Below are positions 8,620 to 17,492 of a stretch of DNA of 64,000 bases, in pieces. The notes under the pieces were generated by a model. That model was not told where the DNA came from and did not search any database. It saw only the letters and a list, made by a program, of their open reading frames with translations. Location: contig NZ_BMOS01000003.1 of NCBI RefSeq assembly GCF_014647195.1, forward strand, positions 128,412 to 192,411, in the 5' to 3' direction. Made by a program: the position numbers and the translations under genes. How positions within the stretch are numbered: position 1 is the stretch's first letter; the number at the start of each line of letters is the position of its first letter. This DNA is from Oceanobacillus indicireducens (lineage in GTDB: Bacteria; Bacillota; Bacilli; Bacillales; Amphibacillaceae).

Positions 8620-9393
8620 CTAAAGCGTGAAAAAACTTCTCGTGTTTTCATAAATTTGCTGATAAACCGCTGTTCTATCGATTTGTTTTAAGTGTGCAAT
8701 CACCTTTATCGACTCATGCAACATTTTGGGATGAGTGCGTTTATTTTCGAAAGGACCGGAAAATGGCCAAGGACCGTCCGTTTCCACCATTAATTGTTCA
8801 AGTGGATATTGTTTGGCTATTCGCTGAATTTTAGGCTTATATACGATATCCGGCGTTACAGAAATAAAGTAGCCATTCGTAAGCATCCGTTGCATTGTTT
8901 TATCATCTCCTTTAAACCAATGAAAATGCGCCTTATCGATCGAATGTTTCTCAAGTAAAGAGCAAACAACTGGTGCATCTTCATAAACGGCATGGAGAAT
9001 AATTGGTTTCTTTGTTCGCTTGGCAAGCATGATGAAATGCTCGAGCAGGTTGATATATTCTTCAAGTTTAAGATCTGTCTCCTGTCTTAAATAATAAGGT
9101 AGCCCTACTTCTCCAATTGCAACCATGTCTTGTTCCTGTGTTAAGATAAATTCCGTCAACTGGACTATTTCTTTTTCTGAAGGCAAAGTTTGTTCCGGAT
9201 GATATCCAAAGGCCGGTTGGATAGTGCAATATGTTTTGGATAAAGCGAGATTTGATTTTGCGGACTTGAGATTTTGTGAAACGGTAATAAGGCCTTCTAT
9301 CTGATGCTTGTCCAATGACTCGATTATTTGCTTTTGTTCTTCAGTGGTGTAAAAATCAAGATGGATATGAGCATCGATCAGTTTGGTTTCCAT
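8620..9393 (-). CDS. TatD-family metal-dependent hydrolase
   Basis: This 257-aa amidohydrolase-fold protein shows the metal-binding motifs of the TatD family in order: DAHIHLD (8-14), GYHPE (83-87), IGEVGLPYY (112-120), ILHAV (151-155) and ETDGPWPF (204-211). TatD relatives act as metal-dependent DNases or on unknown esters. It is shorter and more divergent than the housekeeping YabD/TatD type, closer to the accessory TatD-like group. It is isolated between the symporter and the catabolic operon terminator. Its substrate cannot be predicted. Confidence 0.8.
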   Translation of the reverse strand: METKLIDAHIHLDFYTTEEQKQIIESLDKHQIEGLITVSQNLKSAKSNLALSKTYCTIQPAFGYHPEQTLPSEKEIVQLTEFILTQEQDMVAIGEVGLPYYLRQETDLKLEEYINLLEHFIMLAKRTKKPIILHAVYEDAPVVCSLLEKHSIDKAHFHWFKGDDKTMQRMLTNGYFISVTPDIVYKPKIQRIAKQYPLEQLMVETDGPWPFSGPFENKRTHPKMLHESIKVIAHLKQIDRTAVYQQIYENTRSFFTL

Positions 9394-9424
9394 AGTTCTA
9401 GCAATCCCTTCTAAAAATAATTCA

Positions 9425-9461
9425 CAAAAAGAAGTGAAAACAATGGTCTGTTTTCACTTCT
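9425..9461 (-). terminator. Terminator of the putative pantothenate operon
   Basis: AGAAGTGAAAAC...GTTTTCACTTCT, a 12-bp perfect stem on the minus strand followed by TTTTTG. It lies 6 bp after the aldehyde dehydrogenase stop codon. Confidence 0.9.
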
Positions 9462-9466
9462 GTATT

Positions 9467-10912
9467 CTATCTATACTTTACTGCCACGTTTTTTAACGTC
9501 GTGTAGTTATCCAGTGCTGCCCAACCTTTTTCTCTGCCGAACCCGCTCTTTTTGTAGCCGCCAAATGGCATTTGAACACCACCCCCAGCACCGTAATTGT
9601 TGATAAACACCTGACCGGAATCAATTCTGCTTGCTAAGTAATGAGCGCGGTTAATATCTTTCGTCCAAACGCCGGCAACTAACCCATAATCCGTACTGTT
9701 TGCAAGTTCTAACGCTTCTTCCGTGTCCTTGAACGTAAACACGGTAAGCACCGGACCAAATACCTCCTCTTGGGCAATTCTACTGTGTGGACTTACTCCA
9801 TCGACAATCGTCGGCTCGATATAAAATCCATTTTCAAATCCTTCGACAGTCATTTGATTGCCACCAAAAAGAATTTCTCCCTCTTCCCGAGCAATATTGA
9901 TCATCCCCATCACCCGGTCAAATTGCCTTTCATTTAAAATCGGACCAATATCTTTATCCTCGATACCTGCACCGATCGTTAGTTTACCGAACTGTTCAAT
10001 CACCTTTTTCAAAAATTCATCTTTGAATGATTCCTCAACGAGCAACCGTGCCCCTGCAGAACAAGTCTGGCCTGCATTTTGTATAATCGAACGGACAACG
10101 CCGGCAACGGTTGCTTCTACATCACAATCGGCAAACACGATATTCGGAGACTTCCCACCAAGCTCTAACGTGGCTGGCACGACATTCGCCATCGCTGCTT
10201 GACCAACGGAAATTCCTGTAGCAACCGAACCAGTGAATGTTAGCTGATTAATAAGTGGGTGACCTGCTAAAGCAGCTCCTGCTTCATACCCGTAACCTGT
10301 TACATGGTTGAACACTCCAGCAGGTAAGTCTAACTCAGCAAAAAATTCACTGAGGCGCAGCGCGGTAAGCGGTGTATCCTCTGCGCTTTTTACAACAACC
10401 GTATTCCCTGTCGCAATTGCTGCCGCAACACTTCTAGAAATAATTTGCAGCGGATAATTCCATGGAATGATATGGGCCGTCACCCCAACCGGTTCACGCA
10501 CAACATAATCAAGCAATCCGTCTTGGATTGGAAGCGTATCCCCCATTACTTTATCAGCTGCTCCACCATAAAAACGGAAGTAGCGGATCGCCGCATCCAC
10601 ATCAGCATACGCTTGGGAGAGCGGCTTTCCAACATCCGTTGTTTCAAGCTCCGCTAATTCATCCTTACTTTCCTGCATTTTATCGGCAATTGCAAATAAA
10701 AGATCTCCCCGGTCAAATGCCGAATACGAACGCCATTCCTCCGTGCGAAATGCAGCAGCTGCAGCTCGAACAGCCCGGTCCACATCTTCCTTCGTACCTC
10801 GAGGAATCTCACCGATTTTCTCACTGCTTGACGGATTCAGCACATCAATTACCGCTTCGTTCGCACTTTTCGTCCATTCTCCATTGATATACATTTCATA
10901 TGTTTTCACCAA
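9467..10912 (-). CDS. NAD(P)-dependent aldehyde dehydrogenase (candidate 4-dehydropantoate dehydrogenase)
   Basis: This 481-aa class I ALDH is full length. Visible landmarks are the IIPWNYP cofactor motif (149-155), TFTGSVATG (226-234), the general base Glu250 in ELGGKSP, and nucleophile Cys284 in NAGQTCSAG. Such enzymes oxidise an aldehyde to an acid with NAD(P). It is the last gene of a six-gene minus-strand operon, 20 bp after the SDR stop, and is followed at once by a strong terminator. In context it is the natural candidate to oxidise 4-dehydropantoate (aldopantoate) to 3,3-dimethylmalate. That role is inferred; the family assignment is secure. Confidence 0.9.
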   Translation of the reverse strand: MVKTYEMYINGEWTKSANEAVIDVLNPSSSEKIGEIPRGTKEDVDRAVRAAAAAFRTEEWRSYSAFDRGDLLFAIADKMQESKDELAELETTDVGKPLSQAYADVDAAIRYFRFYGGAADKVMGDTLPIQDGLLDYVVREPVGVTAHIIPWNYPLQIISRSVAAAIATGNTVVVKSAEDTPLTALRLSEFFAELDLPAGVFNHVTGYGYEAGAALAGHPLINQLTFTGSVATGISVGQAAMANVVPATLELGGKSPNIVFADCDVEATVAGVVRSIIQNAGQTCSAGARLLVEESFKDEFLKKVIEQFGKLTIGAGIEDKDIGPILNERQFDRVMGMINIAREEGEILFGGNQMTVEGFENGFYIEPTIVDGVSPHSRIAQEEVFGPVLTVFTFKDTEEALELANSTDYGLVAGVWTKDINRAHYLASRIDSGQVFINNYGAGGGVQMPFGGYKKSGFGREKGWAALDNYTTLKNVAVKYR

Positions 10913-10932
10913 GTGTCTCCCCTTTTTTGAAA

Positions 10933-11682
10933 CTATATATTTCTCCCGCCATCAACATGTAAAACAGCTCCGGTTATCATTTCTGCCGCATCAGACAATA
11001 AATATTTCACCGATTTAGCGATGTCTTCCGGTTGCAGTAATTTGCCAAGTGGTACACTGCTTTCAAAGACTTCCTTTTTGGTATCGTCAACACTGCTACC
11101 CACAGCAGTAAACTCACCAAGCATTGACGTGTCAGCTGGTCCCGGATGGAGCACATTCGCGTTCACTTGATATGGCGCAAGTTCTAAAGCTAATGCTTTT
11201 GTAAAGGACTCTACGGCGCCTTTCGAAGCAACATAAGCCTGCAGTCCAGGTCGTGGCCGTGTCGTCGAAACAGAACCGATATTGACAATTTTTCCGCTTC
11301 CCTGTTCCTTCATATAAGCAGCGGCTTCCCGGCACGTTAAAAAGATACTAGTCATATTCACATCGATTATTTTTCGATATTCGGCAAGGCTGCAGTCTTC
11401 TATCGGTGTCGCATGTTGCGCAATCCCATGCACATTCGCAAGTCCATCGATAGAACCAAATTCACTCTTTGTCTGCGCAAAAATATGCTGTACAGCAGCT
11501 TCATTAAGCAAATCTGCTTTCATAGCTTTAAAACGGGGATTCTCCTCAAGTTCAGCTAAAGCTGCAATATTTAAATCGCACCCGACAACGTTTGCACCTG
11601 CTTCGAGTAAATGTTCCACCGTAGCTCGCCCCATACCGCCGCCAGCACCTGTTACAATGACTGTTTTTTTTGTTATTGTCAT
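10933..11682 (-). CDS. Short-chain dehydrogenase (candidate pantoate 4-dehydrogenase)
   Basis: This 249-aa classical SDR has the TGAGGGMG nucleotide loop (11-18), a catalytic Ser in IVNIGSVS, and YVASKGAVESF with the YxxxK dyad near 152-156. The C-terminus ends in TGAVLHVDGGRNI. The usual NNAG is NVHG, a modest departure. Its ATG overlaps the stop of the preceding dehydrogenase by 4 bp, indicating translational coupling. In the proposed pathway it would oxidise the 4-hydroxyl of pantoate to the aldehyde. Other hydroxy-acid or polyol substrates cannot be excluded. Confidence 0.88.
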   Translation of the reverse strand: MTITKKTVIVTGAGGGMGRATVEHLLEAGANVVGCDLNIAALAELEENPRFKAMKADLLNEAAVQHIFAQTKSEFGSIDGLANVHGIAQHATPIEDCSLAEYRKIIDVNMTSIFLTCREAAAYMKEQGSGKIVNIGSVSTTRPRPGLQAYVASKGAVESFTKALALELAPYQVNANVLHPGPADTSMLGEFTAVGSSVDDTKKEVFESSVPLGKLLQPEDIAKSVKYLLSDAAEMITGAVLHVDGGRNI

Positions 11683-12755
11683 AAAAGTCCTCCAATTCGT
11701 TCCAGTTTGTCACTAATTGCATCGCCAACATCTGCTGTTGTCGCATTTCCGCCAATATCTGGCGTCAGTACTTTTTTCTCAACTAACACTTCTTCAATCG
11801 CCTGTAAAACGAGATCATGGAGATCTTTCCTTCCAAGATGTTCGAGCATTAGGGCAGCTGACCAAATTTGAGCGATTGGATTTGCGATCCCTTTTCCTGC
11901 AATATCAGGCGCAGAACCATGAACTGCTTCAAACATCGAAGGAAATTCACCCAACGGATTAATATTTCCAGATGGCGCAAGACCAAGACCACCGACAATT
12001 GCTGATCCAAGATCAGATAAAATATCCCCGAAAAGGTTCGAAGCTAATACGACATCAAAGGTTTCGGGACGTTGGACAAAGTAAGCAGCAAGTGCGTCGA
12101 TATAATATCTTTCATAATCAATATCTTTATTTTCCGCTGCCACTTCTTCCACAAGTCGATCCCAAAACGTCATCGTATGAAGCATGACGTTCGATTTCGT
12201 TGCATTCGTCACTTTTTCCCTGCCATTTGCACGAGCATAGTCATAAGCAAATCTAGCAATCTGTTCGACACCCTGCCGTGTCATCACCATGTTCTGTAAC
12301 GCCATTTCTCGGGTTTCCCCATGAAACATCGCTCCACCTGATTCTGTATATTCTCCTTCACTATTTTCCCTGACAATAACGAAATCAATCGGCACCTCTT
12401 TTTTCAATGTGCTTTCCAGGCCCTGCAACAGTTTAACCGGGCGAAAATTAATAAACTGCTGGAAGTTTTTCCGTATTGGTAAAATTAATTCCCAAATCGA
12501 AACTGGATCTGGCACTCGAGGATCCCCAATCGCACCGAATAAAATGGCATCAAATTCTTTTAACTGCTCAAGTCCATCTTCTGGCATCATTTTCCCGTGC
12601 TCTAAGTAATATTCACTATTCCAATTAAAATTCTTCGTTTTAAAACGGAAGCTAGAATCCATCTCAGCAATTCGTTCAAGGACTTTTACCGCTTCCCTTG
12701 TCACTTCTGGACCGATCCCATCTCCGGGTAATACCGCAATCTTGTATTCTCTCAT
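11679..12755 (-). CDS. Tartrate/D-malate dehydrogenase-type decarboxylating dehydrogenase (candidate 3,3-dimethylmalate dehydrogenase)
   Basis: This 358-aa member of the isocitrate/isopropylmalate dehydrogenase superfamily begins MREYKIAVLPGDGIGPEV. The segment GAIGDPRVPDPVSIWELILP and the VREN-SEGEYTESGG motif place it in the tartrate dehydrogenase/D-malate dehydrogenase (YcsA/DmlA-like) branch rather than LeuB. These enzymes oxidise 2R-hydroxy acids and decarboxylate the beta-keto product. The ATG at 12755 is preferred over 12764 because AGAGG is 9 bases upstream. In context it could convert 3,3-dimethylmalate to 2-ketoisovalerate. D-malate or tartrate is the alternative substrate. Confidence 0.85.
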   Translation of the reverse strand: MREYKIAVLPGDGIGPEVTREAVKVLERIAEMDSSFRFKTKNFNWNSEYYLEHGKMMPEDGLEQLKEFDAILFGAIGDPRVPDPVSIWELILPIRKNFQQFINFRPVKLLQGLESTLKKEVPIDFVIVRENSEGEYTESGGAMFHGETREMALQNMVMTRQGVEQIARFAYDYARANGREKVTNATKSNVMLHTMTFWDRLVEEVAAENKDIDYERYYIDALAAYFVQRPETFDVVLASNLFGDILSDLGSAIVGGLGLAPSGNINPLGEFPSMFEAVHGSAPDIAGKGIANPIAQIWSAALMLEHLGRKDLHDLVLQAIEEVLVEKKVLTPDIGGNATTADVGDAISDKLERIGGLL

Positions 12756-12788
12756 CTCTTTCATCCTCTTTTACAAAGTCTATTATAT

Positions 12789-14282
12789 TTATTGCTTCTG
12801 CATGGATTGTATTTTAGTAACATGGATATCCGGCTTCCTTCCATGGTTCCACTTCCCATCGAGCGCTCGTTCAAGCTGAGCACCGAGCTGAAGCAACAGA
12901 CCGTCGTTTCCTTGCTTGGCGAGTGCGTGCATTCCAAACGGTAAACCATTAGGAAGTTGTGCCACCGGAAGTGAGATTCCCGGGATCCCGCAAATATTTG
13001 CAATCGACGTATAGGAGAAAATACTCCAGAGGTTATGGAACCAGTCATAAACAGAAGGATTATCACTTATCGTCAAGTATTCTGTCGTTCCAACAAGTGG
13101 CGTCGGAAGTGCCATCGTCGGTGTCAGAATGATATCCCATTTTTCAAAGTATGCAGCTGTTGACCTGGATAGCTGGTTAAAAAGCGCTTGCATTTTTGCC
13201 CGTTCACCATATGTTGCATGTCTTCCTTCCTCCCACACCCGGATACACATCGGTTCCACTAATTCAGCAGGTGGTGTTTCTAAATCTTTCCCTTCTAAAA
13301 TTTCAGAAATCGTTTGGGAAAAATTCATGATATATGCCTCCGTCTGTGCCTTATATGCAGCATGGAAATCAATATCCGGAATCGTCCATTCGACGTCATG
13401 TCCTAATTCTTCGAGGAATTTTGCTGTTTTTTTCAGTTCGGCAACAATTTCAGGTGTCGCTTGATAGTTGCCCCATTCATGCGATACCGCAATCCGCAAT
13501 TTCCCCGGATCCTTTTTAATTAGTTCCGTATAAGATTCATCCGGGTGCCAAAACGGCATGAACTCACCAGGTGCCCCGCCTCTCGTATGATCGACAAAAG
13601 CGGCCATATCCCGAATTGTACGAGTCTGAGCTCCTTGACTCGACACAACACTCATTAAATCGGAACCATTGGGAGCCAAGGAAAAAATTCCTCGGGATGG
13701 CTTGAGTCCGATATTTCCATTCACTCCCGCCGGGATTCGAATTGAGCCCCCACCATCTGTCGCATGAGCAATTGGAACAATGCCAGCCGCAACAGAAGCA
13801 GCCGAGCCTGCCGAAGAACCGCAAGTCGTGTAATTAAGATTCCACGGGTTCCTCGTCACATAGAGATCCGGATTTTCCGCGGAACTGCATAGACCTAGTT
13901 CGGGAGTCGTTGTTCTTCCCATAATATTCAGACCTGCATCGCGAATCTTTGTCGTTAGAAAACTATCCTTTTCTGCTCGATTTCCTTGCATAAGTAAAGA
14001 ACCCATCTCCTGAAGTCGACCTTTTATCGTCGGTCCCAAGTCCTTCATCAGAAATGGAACACCGGCAAACACGCCATCCGGGTTCATTCCGTCTAGCAGT
14101 GGATCTTCCACAACATCGTCAAATACTTCAATAACTGCACTAATTTCAGGATTCAATGCCTCAATCCCTTTTGCTGCTTGACGCGCGGCTTCCTGTGGGG
14201 TCACTTCTTTTTCCCGAATCAACTCGGCTAAACCTGTCGCATCAAGTTCTGCCCATTCTTCCCAACTCAGTAATTCTTTCAC
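12789..14282 (-). CDS. Amidase-signature hydrolase (candidate pantothenase)
   Basis: This amidase-signature enzyme of about 497 aa has the full Ser-cisSer-Lys triad: Lys80 in FLMKDLG, Ser156 in CGSSAGSAAS and Ser180 in DGGGSIRIPAG, with the 24-residue spacing typical of the family. Family members cleave amide bonds; this one resembles the 6-aminohexanoate-cyclic-dimer-hydrolase branch. GTG at 14282 is chosen because GGGGAG lies 8 bases upstream; GTG at 14291 would overlap the Shine-Dalgarno. It follows the PanF-type transporter after a hairpin. In context it would split imported pantothenate into pantoate and beta-alanine. No GatB/GatC partner is present, arguing against a GatA role. Confidence 0.85.
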   Translation of the reverse strand: MKELLSWEEWAELDATGLAELIREKEVTPQEAARQAAKGIEALNPEISAVIEVFDDVVEDPLLDGMNPDGVFAGVPFLMKDLGPTIKGRLQEMGSLLMQGNRAEKDSFLTTKIRDAGLNIMGRTTTPELGLCSSAENPDLYVTRNPWNLNYTTCGSSAGSAASVAAGIVPIAHATDGGGSIRIPAGVNGNIGLKPSRGIFSLAPNGSDLMSVVSSQGAQTRTIRDMAAFVDHTRGGAPGEFMPFWHPDESYTELIKKDPGKLRIAVSHEWGNYQATPEIVAELKKTAKFLEELGHDVEWTIPDIDFHAAYKAQTEAYIMNFSQTISEILEGKDLETPPAELVEPMCIRVWEEGRHATYGERAKMQALFNQLSRSTAAYFEKWDIILTPTMALPTPLVGTTEYLTISDNPSVYDWFHNLWSIFSYTSIANICGIPGISLPVAQLPNGLPFGMHALAKQGNDGLLLQLGAQLERALDGKWNHGRKPDIHVTKIQSMQKQ

Positions 14283-14356
14283 AAACCTCACTCCCCTTTT
14301 CTTTATCTCTATGTTGCAAATCCCATCTATTCCGGGGATCCGATCTATTCATAAGA

Positions 14357-14386
14357 GGCATGCCTGATTTTAAAAACAGGCATGGC
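14357..14386 (-). promoter_or_regulatory. Intercistronic hairpin between panF-like and amidase genes
   Basis: CATGCCTG (14359-14366) and CAGGCATG (14377-14384) form a perfect 8-bp stem with no T run behind it. It is therefore more likely an mRNA-stability or processing element separating the transporter pair from the four enzyme genes than a terminator. Confidence 0.5.
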
Positions 14387-14390
14387 CTAC

Positions 14391-15860
14391 CTATGCTCCT
14401 TTGTTAATATTTTTTGTTGGAAACTCGTACGCTTCTTCCTTAAAGATCAAACTGAAGACAACAAACACAATCAAGGATAGGAAAACCGGCACGGTAACCG
14501 TATGGACGCCAAACAAGTCGCCATATGCCTGGTTATAATAATGAATAGCGATATAAGAACCGATCCCTGTAATCATCGATGCGATGGCACCAGTCTTGTT
14601 CGCATATTTCCAGTAAAGCCCCATAATGAGCGGCCACATGAAGGCTGATTCCAAACCACCAAAAGCAAATAAGTTCAGGTAAATAAGTAATTCAGGCGGA
14701 CTGATTGCAAGAATGAAAGCGACAATCCCAATTACTCCAGTAACTCCCATACTTACATTTTTAATCTGTTGATCTGTTGCTTTCGGTTTCATATAGTTGA
14801 TATATACGTCTTTTACAACGGATGAACTAACGAGTAATAGAAGCGAATCCACTGTTGACATGATTGCTGCAAGTGGTGCAGATAAGATGACTCCGGCGAG
14901 CCATGGAGGCAACACTTCTAAAGCAACGAGCGGAATTACCTGGTCCGCTACTTCAACACCAGGCAATACTGGACGGGAAAATACCCCAATCAGATGCATG
15001 CCAAGCATAATCGTCCCAGTGACAATTGTTCCAATGATGATCGCGCGGTGCATCGCTGTCGAATTACGATAGGACATCGCACGGACTGCGATTTGCGGAA
15101 GTGCTACAACTCCTACTCCAACAAGGATCCAATAAGACGAAACGTAAGCAGCCGTCAAGGAACCGTCATGACCGAATGGGGTAATTAAATTCGGATTAAT
15201 TGCGACTAAATCAGCGAATATATTGGATAACCCACCTCCGGCAATAATAACCGCTGCAAGGAGTACCAATGTACCAACGACCATAATAACCCCCTGGACC
15301 GCATCCGTTACTACAACGGCTCGGAACCCACCAACCGTAACATAAACGAGTACCGAAATCGTGAAAATAAATAGAGAGCCAATATAACTAATTCCAGTTA
15401 ATGACTGGATTAAATAAGCTCCTCCAACCCACTGAGCCGCCATCGCAGCGAACATAAAAACAATAATACTAAATGCAGAAAGCAGCACAACCGTCTTGCT
15501 TTTATACCTTTCTTTTAAAAAGTCAATTAGCGTAACCGCATTATACCGCCTTGCAACGATTGCGAACTTTTTCCCAAGAATAAGCAACACGAAATACCCG
15601 GTCGCGAGCTGCGTCATTGCAAGCAGCACCCAACCAAACCCAATCGTATAGGCAGCACCTGGGCCGCCAAGGAAGCTTGACGCACTTCCATATGTAGCAA
15701 CCATCGTCATCGCGAGCAGTAAGCCACCGAATTCTCTGCTGCCTAGAAAATAATCACTCAGGAACCCATCCGCTTCCGATAATCTTCTACTGGACCACAT
15801 ACCGATAATAAAAATTACGACAAGAAAAATTAATAAAGGGGTAACTACCGCCCAGTTCAT
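14391..15860 (-). CDS. Sodium/pantothenate symporter-type SSS transporter (PanF-like)
   Basis: This 489-aa sodium:solute symporter has about 13 hydrophobic segments. It carries PanF-like features: SDYFLGSREFGGLLLAMTM near residues 35-55, FLGGPGAAYTIGFGW, and VTVGGFRAVVVTDAVQG at 174-190. PanF imports pantothenate with sodium. Two contexts support PanF: it is translationally coupled (4-bp overlap) to a YhdT-type partner, exactly as yhdT-panF in enterobacteria, and it is followed by genes matching pantothenate breakdown. The SSS family is broad, so substrate identity is inferred. Confidence 0.85.
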   Translation of the reverse strand: MNWAVVTPLLIFLVVIFIIGMWSSRRLSEADGFLSDYFLGSREFGGLLLAMTMVATYGSASSFLGGPGAAYTIGFGWVLLAMTQLATGYFVLLILGKKFAIVARRYNAVTLIDFLKERYKSKTVVLLSAFSIIVFMFAAMAAQWVGGAYLIQSLTGISYIGSLFIFTISVLVYVTVGGFRAVVVTDAVQGVIMVVGTLVLLAAVIIAGGGLSNIFADLVAINPNLITPFGHDGSLTAAYVSSYWILVGVGVVALPQIAVRAMSYRNSTAMHRAIIIGTIVTGTIMLGMHLIGVFSRPVLPGVEVADQVIPLVALEVLPPWLAGVILSAPLAAIMSTVDSLLLLVSSSVVKDVYINYMKPKATDQQIKNVSMGVTGVIGIVAFILAISPPELLIYLNLFAFGGLESAFMWPLIMGLYWKYANKTGAIASMITGIGSYIAIHYYNQAYGDLFGVHTVTVPVFLSLIVFVVFSLIFKEEAYEFPTKNINKGA

Positions 15861-16162
15861 CCTTTCATCACCTCATCTTCCTTTGTATCTTCATCGTCAT
15901 CTTCTAGTGAAATGTCTTTCAAGAAAAACTTAACAACTAAAATGACAACAACAAACATCACTAGCGTTCCAAATATTAAACTGTAAAAAATCCACGCAGG
16001 AAATCCCATAACATATGTATATTCCTCAGGTGGCTTCGAACCAAGTCCATAGGCAAAACCATACCACCAGATAAAGTTGAATATAGCAAGCCCGCATCCT
16101 ATAAGCGCCTCCCTATTTGCAACAGAAAAGCGCCATTCCTGTTTTTTCTTTTTCCCTTCCAT
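15857..16162 (-). CDS. YhdT-family small membrane protein
   Basis: This 101-aa protein has two hydrophobic helices (about 20-42 and 58-80) and a highly acidic C-terminal tail, SLEDDDEDTKEDE. It matches the DUF997/YhdT family, which is habitually encoded directly upstream of panF. The aromatic segment NFIWWYGFAYGLG is typical. ATG at 16162 is chosen because GGGGAGGAG lies about 7 bases upstream. It is the first gene of the operon. It probably assists the symporter, but no function is established. Confidence 0.8.
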   Translation of the reverse strand: MEGKKKKQEWRFSVANREALIGCGLAIFNFIWWYGFAYGLGSKPPEEYTYVMGFPAWIFYSLIFGTLVMFVVVILVVKFFLKDISLEDDDEDTKEDEVMKG

Positions 16163-16418
16163 ACCAACACTCCTCCCCATAAACATGAACTATTTTTGTC
16201 AAAAATATCAACTTTAAGTCTATTATACTTATAATAATAACTATTTCCAGTATACAAATTGTTCAGACTTAGAGCTTGACATGACAAATATTTTCCGAAT
16301 AAAAAAGAAGCGAGACGTTTTGATTATTGTCCCACTTCTTATCATAAAGCAACTTCCCTTCAACGTGGGGAATGATTGCTTTTTTTATTTTTTCACTGCC
16401 GTTTGAACCAGATTCGAG
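16163..16418. other. Intergenic region with hairpins upstream of the putative pantothenate operon
   Basis: This AT-rich stretch should hold the minus-strand operon promoter, but no convincing -35/-10 pair was found. It includes an imperfect hairpin GAAGCGAGAC/GTCCCACTTC (about 16310-16340). A second, AAAGCAACTTCCC...GGGGAATGATTGCTTTTTTT (about 16344-16388), has terminator form on the plus strand and may end leftward transcription only weakly. Confidence 0.4.
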
Positions 16419-16658
16419 TTCGTTCGGGTGATTAAAGAGTTTTAATCACTCGAAGGAGATAAATTTGAAATTCGTTTGGGCGATTATAGGTGCTCTAATC
16501 GACCGAATGAGGTAGGATTGAACTCGTTTGGGCGATTACAAGCCTTCTAATCAACCGGATGAGATAGATTACAACTCATTCATGATTAGGAGTGCTCTAA
16601 TCGACCGGATGAGCTTGAGTTGAACTCGTTCGGGCGATTAGAAGGTTCTAATCACCCA
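16419..16658. repeat. Tandem array of 52-bp hairpin repeats (array 2, 5 copies)
   Basis: Units start at 16419, 16471, 16523, 16575 and 16625 (period 52, one copy of 50). Each opens with TTCGTTTGGGCGATTA-like sequence and contains TAATCGACCGAATGAG-like sequence about 10 bp later, forming a hairpin. Copy 1 has TGATTA/TAATCA where copy 2 has CGATTA/TAATCG, a paired base change that keeps the stem. No protein is encoded. The primary sequence is unrelated to array 1. Confidence 0.9.
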
Positions 16659-16698
16659 TTAGACTGCCAGTTTGTTCAAGTAAATAGGGGGTTTTGTT

Positions 16699-17196
16699 TT
16701 ACTCGCCCTCTGTTGCATCTTTACCAAGATAAGCTTGCAAATTCCACAACTGGAAGTCGAGATTATTCTTATATTCAATCAGCATATCTTCCGTCACCGT
16801 GTCTCCTTCATTACCTGCCAGTTCAATTCCTTTTACCGTATAGTCACGAATCGCACGGTAATCATTTACGAGATCTTCCACCATTTTATCTGCATGAATT
16901 TCCTGTTGATAAACCTCTTCCTTGATGAAGGCATGCTCATTAAACTCTTGGAGTGTCGAATAAGGTCTTTCACCAAGCTGCAGTAAACGTTCTGCAAACG
17001 AGTCAAAGTAGCCTGTTGTATCATTGTAAAGTTCCTCAAATTTAGCATGCAAAGTGAAGAAATGCGGTCCTTTCACATGCCAATGATATTGATGAAGTTT
17101 TACGTACAATACTCCGAGATTTGCCACGAGATGATTTAATGTAATTGCTGCCGATTCTTCGGGATGTCTATGCGAATGTGCATGTTCAATTGCCAT
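16699..17196 (-). CDS. Dps/ferritin-like DNA-protection protein
   Basis: This 165-aa protein carries the Dps ferroxidase signature: HQYHWHVKGPHFFTLHAKFE (about 36-55) and YFDSFAERLLQLGERP. Dps dodecamers oxidise ferrous iron with hydrogen peroxide and store it, shielding DNA; Gram-positive homologues include MrgA. The N-terminus is His-rich (HAHSHRHPEE), which may bind metal. AAAAAAGGAGAG precedes the ATG. It is monocistronic and transcribed toward array 2. No clear PerR box was found upstream. Confidence in the family is high. Confidence 0.92.
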   Translation of the reverse strand: MAIEHAHSHRHPEESAAITLNHLVANLGVLYVKLHQYHWHVKGPHFFTLHAKFEELYNDTTGYFDSFAERLLQLGERPYSTLQEFNEHAFIKEEVYQQEIHADKMVEDLVNDYRAIRDYTVKGIELAGNEGDTVTEDMLIEYKNNLDFQLWNLQAYLGKDATEGE

Positions 17197-17434
17197 ACTA
17201 TCTCTCCTTTTTTAATGTTCAGGCTCTATTAGGACCTATATATACTATTCCCTATTTCGAGACATTGAAACTTTTTTAATATGTCTAACACTTCACCACC
17301 TGGTATTGCCGATCAATCCCATCTTTCCTTCCGACGAATAAAAGAACCCGACCACACTCACAGAACAGTTGCGTTACTTTATTCCAATCTAGACCAGCAT
17401 CAATTATAGTTTCTTATGCAATTTCTTATGCAAT

Positions 17435-17486
17435 CAAAAAAATGCCTGCCACACCTTTTTTGACAAAATCTAAGGCATGACAGGCA
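17435..17486 (-). terminator. Terminator of the 17493-18515 SEC-C gene
   Basis: On the minus strand TGCCTGTCATGCC pairs with the GTGGCAGGCA segment and is followed by TTTTTTT. Confidence 0.8.
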
Positions 17487-17492
17487 CGATAA

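Noticed and set aside
16419-16658. CRISPR array or coding repeat
   Set aside because: Whole units repeat without spacers, frames are broken by the 50-bp unit, and no ribosome binding site is present.
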